Source: Dialister sp. UBA734
Lineage (GTDB): Bacteria; Bacillota; Negativicutes; Veillonellales; Dialisteraceae
NCBI GenBank assembly: GCA_002297935.1
Contig: DBLC01000169.1
Coordinates: forward strand, 1-21,354
Length of the DNA: 21,354 bases
Direction: 5' to 3'
A program made the translations under genes and the position numbers. Positions 1 through 6,272 of this stretch are shown here, piece by piece. The notes below the pieces were generated by a model. It had not been told where the DNA came from and made no database searches. It saw only the letters and a program-made list of their open reading frames with translations. The stretch's first letter is position 1. Each line of letters opens with the position of its first letter.

Positions 1-10
1 CGAGTAAAAC

Positions 11-40
11 TTGACACATACATCATAGTTAAATTATATT
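11..40 (+). promoter_or_regulatory. Promoter of putative antitoxin RNA
   Basis: A consensus -35 hexamer TTGACA (11-16) lies 17 to 18 bases upstream of a -10 like TTATAT/TATATT (34-40). Transcription would begin near 47 and run toward the convergent toxin gene. Seen in sequence; activity is inferred. Confidence 0.5.
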
Positions 41-46
41 TGAAAA

Positions 47-140
47 AATGATATTCAGTGTTATAATAAAGATACAAATCAACAACCCTTTCATAGGGAA
101 AGAAAAGAGCTGGCCTTCCTACATTGCCAGCTCTTTTTCT
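47..140 (+). ncRNA. Putative antisense antitoxin RNA of an Fst-type module
   Basis: A transcript of about 94 bases is predicted from the promoter at 11-40 to the terminator at 103-138. Its segment 76-98 is a direct repeat of 281-304 (about 21 of 24 positions match, with one gap). Segment 281-304 covers the toxin start codon and first codons on the opposite strand, so this RNA would be complementary in trans to the toxin translation start. In the known Fst/par family, RNA II pairs with RNA I through such direct repeats. No protein is likely; a 21-codon minus-strand frame inside it has no ribosome binding site. RNA ends are estimates. Confidence 0.45.
103..138. terminator. Bidirectional terminator between toxin and antitoxin units
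   Basis: AAAAGAGCTGGC (103-114) pairs with GCCAGCTCTTTTT (126-138), giving an 11-12 bp stem with a T run on both strands. It can end the plus-strand antitoxin RNA and any toxin mRNA that reads past 148. Confidence 0.75.
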
Positions 141-147
141 ATGACAA

Positions 148-194
148 TAGCAAAAGGCAGAGACGCTTCCTACGACGCTCTGCCCCAATTGCTA
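148..194 (-). terminator. Hairpin downstream of the toxin gene
   Basis: GGCAGAG (156-162) pairs with CTCTGCC (178-184), extended by TAGCAA/TTGCTA outside. On the minus strand the inner stem is followed by TTTTGC, so it resembles a moderate intrinsic terminator directly after the toxin stop codon. Confidence 0.5.
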
Positions 195-198
195 CTGC

Positions 199-300
199 TT
201 AATTCTTATGCAGCCACCATGAAATGATGGTGAGCAGTACTGGCATAAGTAAAACTTCAGAAATAACAGAAATAATACGAAAATCAAACAACCCTTCCAT
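199..300 (-). CDS. Putative type I toxin, Fst/Ldr-like membrane peptide (33 aa)
   Basis: A 33-residue peptide that length-based gene calling would miss. It starts MEGLFDFRIISV, has a hydrophobic stretch at about residues 9-27 suited to one membrane helix, and ends IISWWLHKN. The charged C-terminus after a double Trp resembles the E. coli Ldr toxins, and the size and hydrophobic core fit the Fst/Ldr superfamily. The start is well supported: a strong Shine-Dalgarno GGGAGGTGA ends 4 bases before the ATG. The SD lies inside a 10-bp hairpin (304-329), as in toxin mRNAs held silent until refolding. A convergent RNA at 47-140 repeats the start region. By family knowledge the peptide would damage the inner membrane when over-produced. 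Homology is judged by eye; a different small membrane peptide is possible. Confidence 0.6.
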   Translation of the reverse strand: MEGLFDFRIISVISEVLLMPVLLTIISWWLHKN

Positions 301-303
301 AAG

Positions 304-329
304 GTCACCTCCCTTCTTAGGAAGGTGGC
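304..329 (-). promoter_or_regulatory. 5' UTR hairpin sequestering the toxin ribosome binding site
   Basis: GTCACCTCCC (304-313) and GGAAGGTGGC (320-329) form a stem with a six-base loop, with one mismatch and one wobble. On the minus strand the 3' arm is the Shine-Dalgarno of the 33-aa peptide, so the folded mRNA should be poorly translated. Fst mRNA uses the same device. Confidence 0.55.
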
Positions 330-348
330 TTTATTGTATCATGAACAC

Positions 349-377
349 ATATAAAATAGAAATACCACTACTATCAA
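349..377 (-). promoter_or_regulatory. Promoter of the putative toxin mRNA
   Basis: On the minus strand TTGATA (377-372) is 17 bases from TTATAT (354-349). A second candidate is an extended -10, TGATACAAT (340-332). Either starts transcription just upstream of the SD-sequestering hairpin. Confidence 0.45.
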
Positions 378-560
378 GATTAAATCAGTGTTTCCTTAAA
401 GAGGAATATCATAACCTATTTATAACCTTGGTGGTAGCGGTATTTTGCATTGTTTTTAGTTTGAAATCAGTAGAATAATAACCCTGATGGTAACGGTATT
501 TATAATTTTGCTGCTTAAACGAAATCAGCGAAATTATAACCTTTGCACCTACGAATGGCG
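360..560. repeat. Degenerate intergenic inverted-repeat region
   Basis: No gene is supported here. An inverted pair with the motif ATACC-CTAC-A-CAAG lies at 363-378 and 427-443, a related copy follows at about 482-503, and a minus-strand AAGGTTATAATTTCGCTGATTTC block at about 529-551 matches the ends of the larger palindromes at 2493, 6347 and 8082. I read it as a decayed member of the same intergenic repeat family. Confidence 0.5.
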
Positions 561-589
561 GCACTCATAAATCTATCCACAAATGGCAG

Positions 590-2011
590 TTATTTCCCCG
601 TATCAAACAGCGCTTTCTGCTGGGTGAATTCAATCATGCCGTATACGCCGCCTTCACGACCGAGGCCGCTTTCTTTATAGCCACCGAAAGGTGCTGCGGT
701 GTCTCTTGGGCTGTTATTGATGTATACGTTCCCGGCCTGGATGTGGTGAGCCACATCGATGGCTTCTTCTTTCGGTCCATAGACGCCGGCATTCAGGCCA
801 TAGCGAGTATCGTTGGCAATGGCGATGGCATCTGCCACATCTTTGTAGGTGATGACGCACAGTACCGGTCCGAATATTTCATTCTGAGCGATGTCCATAC
901 TATTCTTTACATCGGTGAAAATGGTAGGCTGGATGTAGTATCCATGGTCTGGGGATGTAGGAAGGCCGCCAATGAGGAGTGTAGCTCCTTCATCGATTCC
1001 CTTCTGAATGTATTCGGAAATTTTCTTGTACTGGGCCATAGAAGATACCGGTCCCAATTTGACCGTATGGTCTGTGGGGTCACCGACGGTATATTCTTTA
1101 GCGATTTCTACCAGCTGTTTTTCGATGGTTTCTTTTTCACTTTCTGGAATCAGCAGGCGAGAGAAGGCGGTGCAGGTCTGCCCAGAGTTGAGGAAAATGC
1201 TGTTGAAGCACAGTTTGATTGGATTGGTGTAGTCGTGGTCGTCAGATTTCAAAATCACGTAAGGAGATTTGCCACCCAGTTCCAGACTGATGTGTTTCAC
1301 GCTTTCCAGGGCTTTCTTACCTACGGTGATACCACCGGACGTGGAACCGGTGAAGGAAATCATATCTACCAGTGGATGGGAGGACATAGCATTGCCTACT
1401 TCCCCGCCACGGCCAGTGACCAAGTTGAATACCCCTTTCGGGAAACCTGCTTTTTCAAAGGCATCGGCCAGGAAATAAGAGGACAGCGGGGTGTGCTGGC
1501 TTGGTTTTAGAATCACCGTATTTCCCATGAGCATGGCAGGAATGATTTTCTGAATCACCTGTCCCAGGGGGTAATTCCATGGAGTGATGCAACCGATGAC
1601 ACCTACTGGTTCTCTATAGGTGGTAGAAGCGGCCATCTTTTCTACCATGGGGACATCCGGTGCCAAGTCGATGTAAGAACGGGTGCGGGTGTACTGGTAT
1701 TCTACCTGGGATGCTTTAGTGAAGGCATACGGGGAGCCCAATTCCTTGATGGTGATATCGATCAGGGCATCTTCCTGGCTTTTGAAAATAGTCAAAAATT
1801 TCTCCATCAAAGCGATGCGTTCGGAAAGCGGCGTAGCAGCCCAAGCAGGAAAAGCAGCATGGGCAGCCTTGGCAGCTTTATCTACATCGACCGCATTGCC
1901 GGCTGGCACTTTGGCAAATTTTTCCAAAGTGGCTGGATTTTCGACTTCAATGAAATCTCCAGAAGCGCCTGGGATCCATTCCCCATTGATATACATTTTC
2001 TCGTAATCCAT
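590..2011 (-). CDS. NAD(P)+-dependent aldehyde dehydrogenase family protein
   Basis: A 473-residue cytoplasmic aldehyde dehydrogenase of the large ALDH superfamily, oxidising an aldehyde to the acid with NAD(P)+. All key features are present: catalytic Asn146 in TPWNYP, the cofactor-loop FTGSTSGG (220-227), general-base Glu244 in LELGGKSP, nucleophile Cys280 in SGQTCTAFSR, and EIFGPV (378-383). Length is typical. The start at 2011 is chosen because a Shine-Dalgarno AAGGAAGGTG sits just upstream; the frame stays open for 27 codons further 5', but that part is low-complexity and falls in repeat DNA. It is monocistronic and unlinked in function to its neighbours. The substrate cannot be told from sequence; the overall look is like betaine-aldehyde or general aliphatic ALDHs. 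Confidence 0.9.
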   Translation of the reverse strand: MDYEKMYINGEWIPGASGDFIEVENPATLEKFAKVPAGNAVDVDKAAKAAHAAFPAWAATPLSERIALMEKFLTIFKSQEDALIDITIKELGSPYAFTKASQVEYQYTRTRSYIDLAPDVPMVEKMAASTTYREPVGVIGCITPWNYPLGQVIQKIIPAMLMGNTVILKPSQHTPLSSYFLADAFEKAGFPKGVFNLVTGRGGEVGNAMSSHPLVDMISFTGSTSGGITVGKKALESVKHISLELGGKSPYVILKSDDHDYTNPIKLCFNSIFLNSGQTCTAFSRLLIPESEKETIEKQLVEIAKEYTVGDPTDHTVKLGPVSSMAQYKKISEYIQKGIDEGATLLIGGLPTSPDHGYYIQPTIFTDVKNSMDIAQNEIFGPVLCVITYKDVADAIAIANDTRYGLNAGVYGPKEEAIDVAHHIQAGNVYINNSPRDTAAPFGGYKESGLGREGGVYGMIEFTQQKALFDTGK

Positions 2012-2086
2012 AAGAAACACCTTCCTTATTTTATTGGTGACTTGTGACTGGTAACTAGGGACTAGGATTGGCGATGTTTTCTTTTG

Positions 2087-2217
2087 CATCAAAGGTTCTG
2101 AAGGTTCTAAGGGTACTAAAGGTTCTAAGGGGCTCCGAATGTGATGATACTGTTAGCGTCTATTGGCTCATTCGAGAAACGTGAGAACTTTTTGTACCTT
2201 CAAAACCTTATGCTTGC
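2087..2217. repeat. Nine-base iterated repeat flanking a conserved hairpin core
   Basis: The left arm is four iterations of a 9-mer like AAGGTTCTA (about 2092-2128). The centre is CTCCGAATG...CATTCGAG (about 2130-2177). The right arm is the inverted counterpart ending TACCTTCAAAACCTT. The same core recurs at about 3092-3145 with different flanking 9-mers, so this is a repeat family, not chance sequence. Confidence 0.65.
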
Positions 2218-2274
2218 GAGCGGAATCATACATACCAATGCATATCTCTAATTCCTTTTCCGTCACCAAAAAGA

Positions 2275-2364
2275 CAAAAGAGCTGTCTTTTTGGCCAAAG
2301 TAGGCCATAGATGGACAGCTCTTTCTGCTAGAAAATGAATTTGAGTAGACAGGCTTCGCTGTCT
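2275..2364 (-). ncRNA. Candidate small RNA of about 90 nt upstream of the aldehyde dehydrogenase
   Basis: A good minus-strand promoter (2371-2399) would start RNA at about 2364. The transcript opens with a 7-bp hairpin TAGACAG/CTGTCTA (2346-2365) and ends in a strong terminator stem with a central loop (AAAAGAGCTGTC 2276-2287 with GGACAGCTCTTT 2313-2324). No open frame with a ribosome site is visible. It could be a free sRNA or an attenuated leader of the aldehyde dehydrogenase, whose start lies about 265 bases downstream. Confidence 0.4.
2276..2326. terminator. Intrinsic terminator ending the candidate small RNA
   Basis: AAAAGAGCTGTC (2276-2287) pairs with GGACAGCTCTTT (2313-2324); the loop contains a nested GGCCAAAGTAGGCC stem. 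On the minus strand the hairpin is followed by TTTTGTCTTTTT. Confidence 0.65.
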
Positions 2365-2370
2365 ATGGGT

Positions 2371-2399
2371 ATTATAGTACATAGTAGGCGATGTGACAA
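2371..2399 (-). promoter_or_regulatory. Minus-strand promoter for the candidate small RNA
   Basis: TTGTCA (2399-2394) and a perfect TATAAT (2376-2371) are separated by exactly 17 bases. This is among the best consensus promoters in the window and no coding gene follows it closely. Confidence 0.55.
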
Positions 2400-2492
2400 G
2401 GGGAATCGTTAGGAATGAGGAATTAGGAGTGGTGGAATGAGGAATGGTGGTGGCGGTGCATAAAATAGAGAAGCGATGCAAAGATAAATTAT

Positions 2493-2676
2493 AAGGTTAT
2501 TATTCTGCAGAATACTTTTTTCTAACAAATAGAAGATACGTTATAGTGTCAGGTTAAAAGGGTTATGAAGGGTTATGAAACTATCGGAATTGCATAACCC
2601 ATTTTAACCTTTATAACCCTGTCACTTGCGATAGTATGTTATGTTACGCAGAAGAAATTAGCAGGATTATAACCTT
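2493..2676. repeat. Long imperfect palindrome with AAGGTTAT ends (copy B core)
   Basis: Left end AAGGTTATTATTCTGC, right end GCAGGATTATAACCTT. The centre holds GGGTTATGAA iterations facing TAACCCATTTTAACC. It is close in length and sequence to 6347-6540 and is related to 8082-8167. Confidence 0.65.
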
Positions 2677-2724
2677 ATGTAGTGGATGCTCGTTAATTCA
2701 AATTTCAATTAGAACTAAATTGGA

Positions 2725-2809
2725 TTGTTGTTAGTTGTTAGTTGTTAGTTGTTGGTTGTTAGTTGTTGGTTGTTGGGATCAAACAACCGACAACTAACAA
2801 CCAACAACA
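2725..2809. repeat. Heptanucleotide TTGTTAG tandem repeat forming a palindrome
   Basis: About seven tandem units of TTGTTAG/TTGTTGG on the left arm face four inverted units (CAACTAA, CAACCAA) across a short centre near 2777-2786. The result is a near-perfect hairpin with arms of about 27 bp. Confidence 0.8.
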
Positions 2810-3001
2810 GTGAATGCACAGAAATCTGCACAATAGCCCGTATTTCTATGCACTTGAATGATGAAACTTCACTGTATATATGCAGCAAATATCGGGCGTA
2901 TGAATTATCGAGCAGCCACTATGTAAAATAATGCGGCGCTTCCAAATTTTTGCGCCACCACCACTCCTCACTCCTAATTTCTCACTTTCCCAAATCCCTA
3001 G

Positions 3002-3230
3002 CAATGCTGTTAAGTTAAGCAAAATATCCGATGATTTCATTGGAGTCACAGTTTCTCAGGTGGCTCAGGTTACTCAAGTTTCTCAGGTTCCCCGAATGAG
3101 ATGATAACTCTAGCGTTTATTGGCACATTCGAGGAACCTGAGTAACCTTAGCAACTTGAGTAACCTGAGTAACTTGTGTTCTCTAGCCAAATCATACTTA
3201 CAGACTCAAATCCTTAACTTAACAGCATTG
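3002..3230. mobile_element. MITE-like element with IS4-type inverted ends
   Basis: The element is 229 bp with perfect 18-bp terminal inverted repeats, CAATGCTGTTAAGTTAAG at 3002-3019 and its complement at 3213-3230. Both ends abut the same 10-mer, AAATCCCTAG (2992-3001 and 3231-3240), which looks like a target-site duplication. The ends resemble those I recall for E. coli IS4 (TAATGCCGATCAGTTAAG), and a duplication of 10 or more bases fits that family. No transposase frame is present, so it would be non-autonomous. The inside holds a large inverted repeat of 9-mers around the same core found at 2130-2177. It sits directly upstream of the cobT operon promoter. Confidence 0.8.
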
Positions 3231-3331
3231 AAATCCCTAGGGCCTAGCTACTAATCTTTAGCCACCAGTCCCACTCTTCCCTATCCATGCTATAATAAAA
3301 GCGGATTTTGATTTCAAATATTCACAAATTG

Positions 3332-3340
3332 TGATACAAT
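3332..3340 (+). promoter_or_regulatory. Probable extended -10 promoter of the cobT operon
   Basis: TGATACAAT is an extended -10 element 25 bases before the first start codon. No good -35 is spaced correctly; TTGATT at 3308 is too far. A lone TATAAT at about 3291 is an alternative. Confidence 0.4.
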
Positions 3341-3365
3341 GATTAATATAAAATTAGGAGGAAAC

Positions 3366-4418
3366 ATGGGCTTACTGGATGAGACACTCAGCGAGATTCA
3401 GCCGCTGGATCAAGGCGCTATGGAAACTGCCGGGAAGCGGTGGCGTGATTTATATCTTGGCATGGGAAATTTGGGAAAAATGGAAGACATGGTAACCCAA
3501 TATATAGGCGTCACCGGCGAAACCATGCCAGATATTCCAAAAGGTTGCATGGTTATTGCTTGCGCGGACCATGGGGTATACAAGCAGGGCGTATCGGCTT
3601 ATCCGCAGGCTACCACGGTGGGAATGACCAAGGCGTATGTGGTTGCCAAAGGGGCATCGGCCAATGCGATGGCTTACTACTCCAAGATGGATATGGTGGT
3701 GGTGGACATGGGGATCAATTATGACATGTCTGGCACGCCCAATCTGTTGGACCGTAAAATTGCCTGGGGGACGAAGGATATTTCTGAAGGGCCGGCTATG
3801 ACTCGCGGGGAAGCCATTCGCTCTATTGAGACGGGTATTGAAATTGCTAATGAAAAAGCTAGACAGGGATACAAAGTTTTCACCATTGGTGAAATGGGTA
3901 TTTCCAATACCACCTCTTCCGCCTGCATCTTGGGCGCTTTCAATCATTGGAATGCCGTGGAAGTGACTGGTCGGGGGACCAATATTTCCGATGAAAGACT
4001 GATGCATAAAATTGAAGTGGTGCAGAAGGCTTTGGACGTGAATCATCCGGATCCCACCGATGGGCTGGATGTGCTTTCTAAGGTAGGGGGCTTTGAATTT
4101 GGTTGTCTTACCGGAGTCATTCTTGGCGCCGCTGCCAATCATGCTTTGACCATCATTGATGGATTCAATACCACCGCCAGTGCTTTTATCGCCAAAGCGC
4201 TGAATCCAGAAGTGGCTCATTACTTGATGGCATCCCATTTGTCTTTGGAACAGGCCCACAAGAAATCTTTGGCTGCTTTGGGACTGACCGAATATATTGA
4301 TTTGGATTTCCGCCTGGGAGAATCCATCGGTGCAGGGATTCAGAAAAAGATGCTCGATATGGCACTGTCAGTGTATAAAGAATGTGCTACCAAAGAAGAA
4401 GCGGGGGTGAAGGCATAA
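3366..4418 (+). CDS. cobT: CobT-family phosphoribosyltransferase, ArsA-like subunit
   Basis: A 350-residue member of the nicotinate-nucleotide:dimethylbenzimidazole phosphoribosyltransferase family, which makes the alpha-ribotide lower ligand of cobamides. The canonical motifs are kept: ADHGV...GVSAYP (67-80), GEMGISNTT (175-183, with the Glu of the base site) and RLGESIGA (316-323, catalytic Glu319). The start at 3366 has AGGAGG five bases upstream; an ATG nine codons earlier lies at the promoter and is rejected. It overlaps the next gene by one base (TAATG), and that gene is a diverged paralog. Two tandem CobT homologs match the ArsAB arrangement of Sporomusa and Veillonella, whose heteromer activates phenol and p-cresol for phenolic cobamides. 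That specificity is inference. These Ars names have nothing to do with arsenic. Confidence 0.88.
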   Translation: MGLLDETLSEIQPLDQGAMETAGKRWRDLYLGMGNLGKMEDMVTQYIGVTGETMPDIPKGCMVIACADHGVYKQGVSAYPQATTVGMTKAYVVAKGASANAMAYYSKMDMVVVDMGINYDMSGTPNLLDRKIAWGTKDISEGPAMTRGEAIRSIETGIEIANEKARQGYKVFTIGEMGISNTTSSACILGAFNHWNAVEVTGRGTNISDERLMHKIEVVQKALDVNHPDPTDGLDVLSKVGGFEFGCLTGVILGAAANHALTIIDGFNTTASAFIAKALNPEVAHYLMASHLSLEQAHKKSLAALGLTEYIDLDFRLGESIGAGIQKKMLDMALSVYKECATKEEAGVKA

Positions 4419-5440
4419 TGAGTCAGATTCCGGAATTGGATAAAAAAGTAATGGAACAGTGCCAGCTTTATGTGGACAATCTGATTAAGCCGCTCCATTC
4501 GTTGGGACACTTGGAAGAAATGGCAGTCCGTATCGCTGGTATCACCAAAGAAGTAAAACCAGCGTATCTCAGCAAAGCTCTGGTCATTTTCGGTGGCGAT
4601 ACCGCCGTAGATGGAGTGAACAAGACCAAAGGGCAGCTTTCTCATGATGAAATGAAATTGGTGGCCCAGGGATATGGTCCTGTCAATGTATTGGCCCGGC
4701 AGCTAGAAGCACCAGTCTATCTCATCGATGTGGGACTGGAGAAAGACACATCAGATATTGAAAGGGTGCTTTCAAAGAAATTGATTCATGGGACCCACCA
4801 GGGACATCCTGCCATGGATGATGAAGTGGTTGCAGGGGCGATTTCGATCGGTATGTCCGTAGGAAAAACACTGGCTTCCCAAGGTATCCAGGTGGTAGGC
4901 TTAGGAAATATCGGAGAACGGTCTATGCTTTCTGCCTTGGCTGTGACTACCGCTGTCATGAAAGAAGATTTGCAAAAAGCATCGGCTAGAAGCGGTTTTT
5001 CTATCCGTCTTTCTGATGTAGGCGATTTTGCTAAAGACCCGGTAGGTACATTGGCCCAGGTGGGGTCCACAGAAATTGCAGCCCTCTTTGGCTTGGTGGT
5101 ACAAGCCGCTAGAGAAGGTATCATGGTGGTCTTTGATAATGCGGTCACCGGGGCGGCTGTACTGGCTGCGGTGACAGTGTATCCTGAAATTAAAAATTAT
5201 ATTTTCCCGTCTGTATATTATGAAGAACCGGTGCATCAGATGCAGCTGTCGAAATTGGGTATGAAGTCTTTCTTGCACTATGATTTCACAGAAGCAGAAG
5301 GCTATGGTTCCGCCCTAGGATTGTCTCTTTTGGATGCCGCTATCGACATGCTGAACCAGATGAAAACCTTCGGCAGTGCCGGTGTGGCCGTGGCGGAAGA
5401 TGGTCCGGGGAAAGGTCGTCAAAGAGAGGACGTGAAGTAA
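4418..5440 (+). CDS. Diverged CobT paralog, ArsB-like subunit for phenolic cobamide lower ligand activation
   Basis: A 340-residue CobT homolog starting in the stop codon of the previous gene (TAATG), so the two are translationally coupled. It has the CobT length and ending, but the active-site blocks are altered: the DHGV...GVSAYP block is replaced by GGDTAVDGVNKTKGQ (59-73), the GEMGIGNTT block reads GLGNIGERS (161-169, no Glu), and only the C-terminal Glu294 in EAEGYGSAL remains. This split, one canonical and one altered partner, is what a heteromeric ArsAB enzyme would show. Family knowledge: ArsAB attaches phenolic bases by an O-glycosidic bond. It may instead be a regulatory subunit. 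Function as an independent CobT is unlikely. Confidence 0.8.
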   Translation: MSQIPELDKKVMEQCQLYVDNLIKPLHSLGHLEEMAVRIAGITKEVKPAYLSKALVIFGGDTAVDGVNKTKGQLSHDEMKLVAQGYGPVNVLARQLEAPVYLIDVGLEKDTSDIERVLSKKLIHGTHQGHPAMDDEVVAGAISIGMSVGKTLASQGIQVVGLGNIGERSMLSALAVTTAVMKEDLQKASARSGFSIRLSDVGDFAKDPVGTLAQVGSTEIAALFGLVVQAAREGIMVVFDNAVTGAAVLAAVTVYPEIKNYIFPSVYYEEPVHQMQLSKLGMKSFLHYDFTEAEGYGSALGLSLLDAAIDMLNQMKTFGSAGVAVAEDGPGKGRQREDVK

Positions 5441-6219
5441 TGAAAGCACTTTTTGTACGGTGTTATGGGAAACTCACGGTGGATATGATGATTGGTGGTC
5501 TCATTGATATGGGAGTGCCACCGGTGTATTTGAAATCCAAACTTCAGGAGGCAGGACTTTCTTGCGATTTCATTGAAAAGCCCAATCCGAAAGCACAGAT
5601 TTCTGCCCATTATTTCCATATCCCGCCTTATGGAGACAAGCCGCTTCTTTTAAAAGAAGCGGACCTCTTCAAAGACTGGAAACAGATTTGCGAAAAAGGC
5701 GCACCGGACTGGGAAGACACCGGATGGAAAGTGTTCTCGGCTCTTACAAGAGGGGCGTCTGATGCGGTGGATGAAATCGCAGCCAATGTGATTGACCTTC
5801 GGCGGGTCGGTGTCAGTGAAGAAAATCTGGTATCGCTCTACCTTTTCCTTGCTTGCTTGGATTATTTGGAAGTGGAAAGTCTCTTCGTGATTCCTTTCTC
5901 TTTGAAAGAAGGGAAAACAGAATCCGCTCGGGCTACCGTACAGATTCTGACCGATGCCGGCTCTACCGTAGGAGAACCGATTGCCCCAGAGGATATCCAT
6001 CCCTTTGCCGCCGCTCTGCTTGAAGGTCTCTCCGCAGGCTTCATGCCCATGGATGGCCGCTTCCTGGCAGACAAAACTGCCTACGGCAGTGCCAGTGCAG
6101 AAAAGCCCACCGGCGACAGCACCGTGGCTGAATACCTGGGCTACTTCCAGGACCGGGGCGACTCCATCTTCAGCCGCCACTTGAAAGTCTTCGGCATGAA
6201 CGCAGGACTGGAACTTTGA
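5440..6219 (+). CDS. LarC-like (DUF111 family) protein, function unknown
   Basis: A 259-residue protein coupled to the CobT pair by another TAATG overlap. The N-terminus, CYGKLTVDMMIGGLIDMG (8-25), follows the LarC pattern CFSGISGDM-LGAL-DLG, and the region 205-225 (IAPEDIHPFAAALLEGLS) resembles the later LarC part around its PTGAAL block. LarC inserts nickel into the pincer cofactor of lactate racemase; its substrate descends from nicotinate adenine dinucleotide, while CobT uses nicotinate mononucleotide. This copy is shorter than full LarC (around 400 residues) and has lost the SG-SG of the N-terminal signature, so true LarC activity is doubtful. Its coupling to cobT/arsAB suggests a role in cobamide assembly; that is inference only. 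Confidence 0.6.
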   Translation: MKALFVRCYGKLTVDMMIGGLIDMGVPPVYLKSKLQEAGLSCDFIEKPNPKAQISAHYFHIPPYGDKPLLLKEADLFKDWKQICEKGAPDWEDTGWKVFSALTRGASDAVDEIAANVIDLRRVGVSEENLVSLYLFLACLDYLEVESLFVIPFSLKEGKTESARATVQILTDAGSTVGEPIAPEDIHPFAAALLEGLSAGFMPMDGRFLADKTAYGSASAEKPTGDSTVAEYLGYFQDRGDSIFSRHLKVFGMNAGLEL

Positions 6220-6235
6220 TATGATGTGATATGAA

Positions 6236-6265
6236 AAGAGTCTTCTGATGAGGAAGGCTCTTTTT
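6236..6265 (+). terminator. Terminator of the cobT/larC-like operon
   Basis: AAGAGTCTTC (6236-6245) pairs over ten positions with GAAGGCTCTT (6253-6262, one G-U), followed by a T run. It lies 17 bases after the last stop codon. Confidence 0.85.
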
Positions 6266-6272
6266 ACTTGCA

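Larger units (their letters stand above)
2404..2995. repeat. Composite intergenic palindromic element (copy B)
   Basis: The order is: heptamer iterations of the GAGGAAT type (2404-2455); a GGTGCAT/GATGCA hairpin; a 184-bp imperfect palindrome with AAGGTTAT ends (2493-2676); a (TTGTTAG)n palindrome (2725-2809); a stretch with no recognised gene (2810-2930); a GGCGC...GCGCC hairpin (2933-2957); and inverted heptamers CACTCCTCACTCCTAATTTC (about 2960-2985). Copy C at 6273-6734 has the same order of parts. No open frame here looks real. Confidence 0.6.

Noticed and set aside
29..94. A 21-codon minus-strand frame beginning MKGLLICIF, resembling a second toxin
   Set aside because: It has no Shine-Dalgarno and lies within the antitoxin RNA; the likeness comes from the direct repeat that includes the ATG. 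It may be a relic, but it is not supported as a gene.
224..478. An 84-codon plus-strand frame
   Set aside because: It runs antisense through the 33-aa toxin gene and its 5' UTR and into repeat DNA, has no ribosome site, and its composition is not protein-like.
590..2092. The longer aldehyde dehydrogenase start at 2092
   Set aside because: The extra 27 codons fall in iterated repeat DNA, lack a ribosome site and precede a well-placed SD for the start at 2011.
2749..3049. Short open frames on both strands between 2749 and 3049
   Set aside because: They translate repeat and palindrome sequence, have no ribosome sites and show no protein-like pattern.
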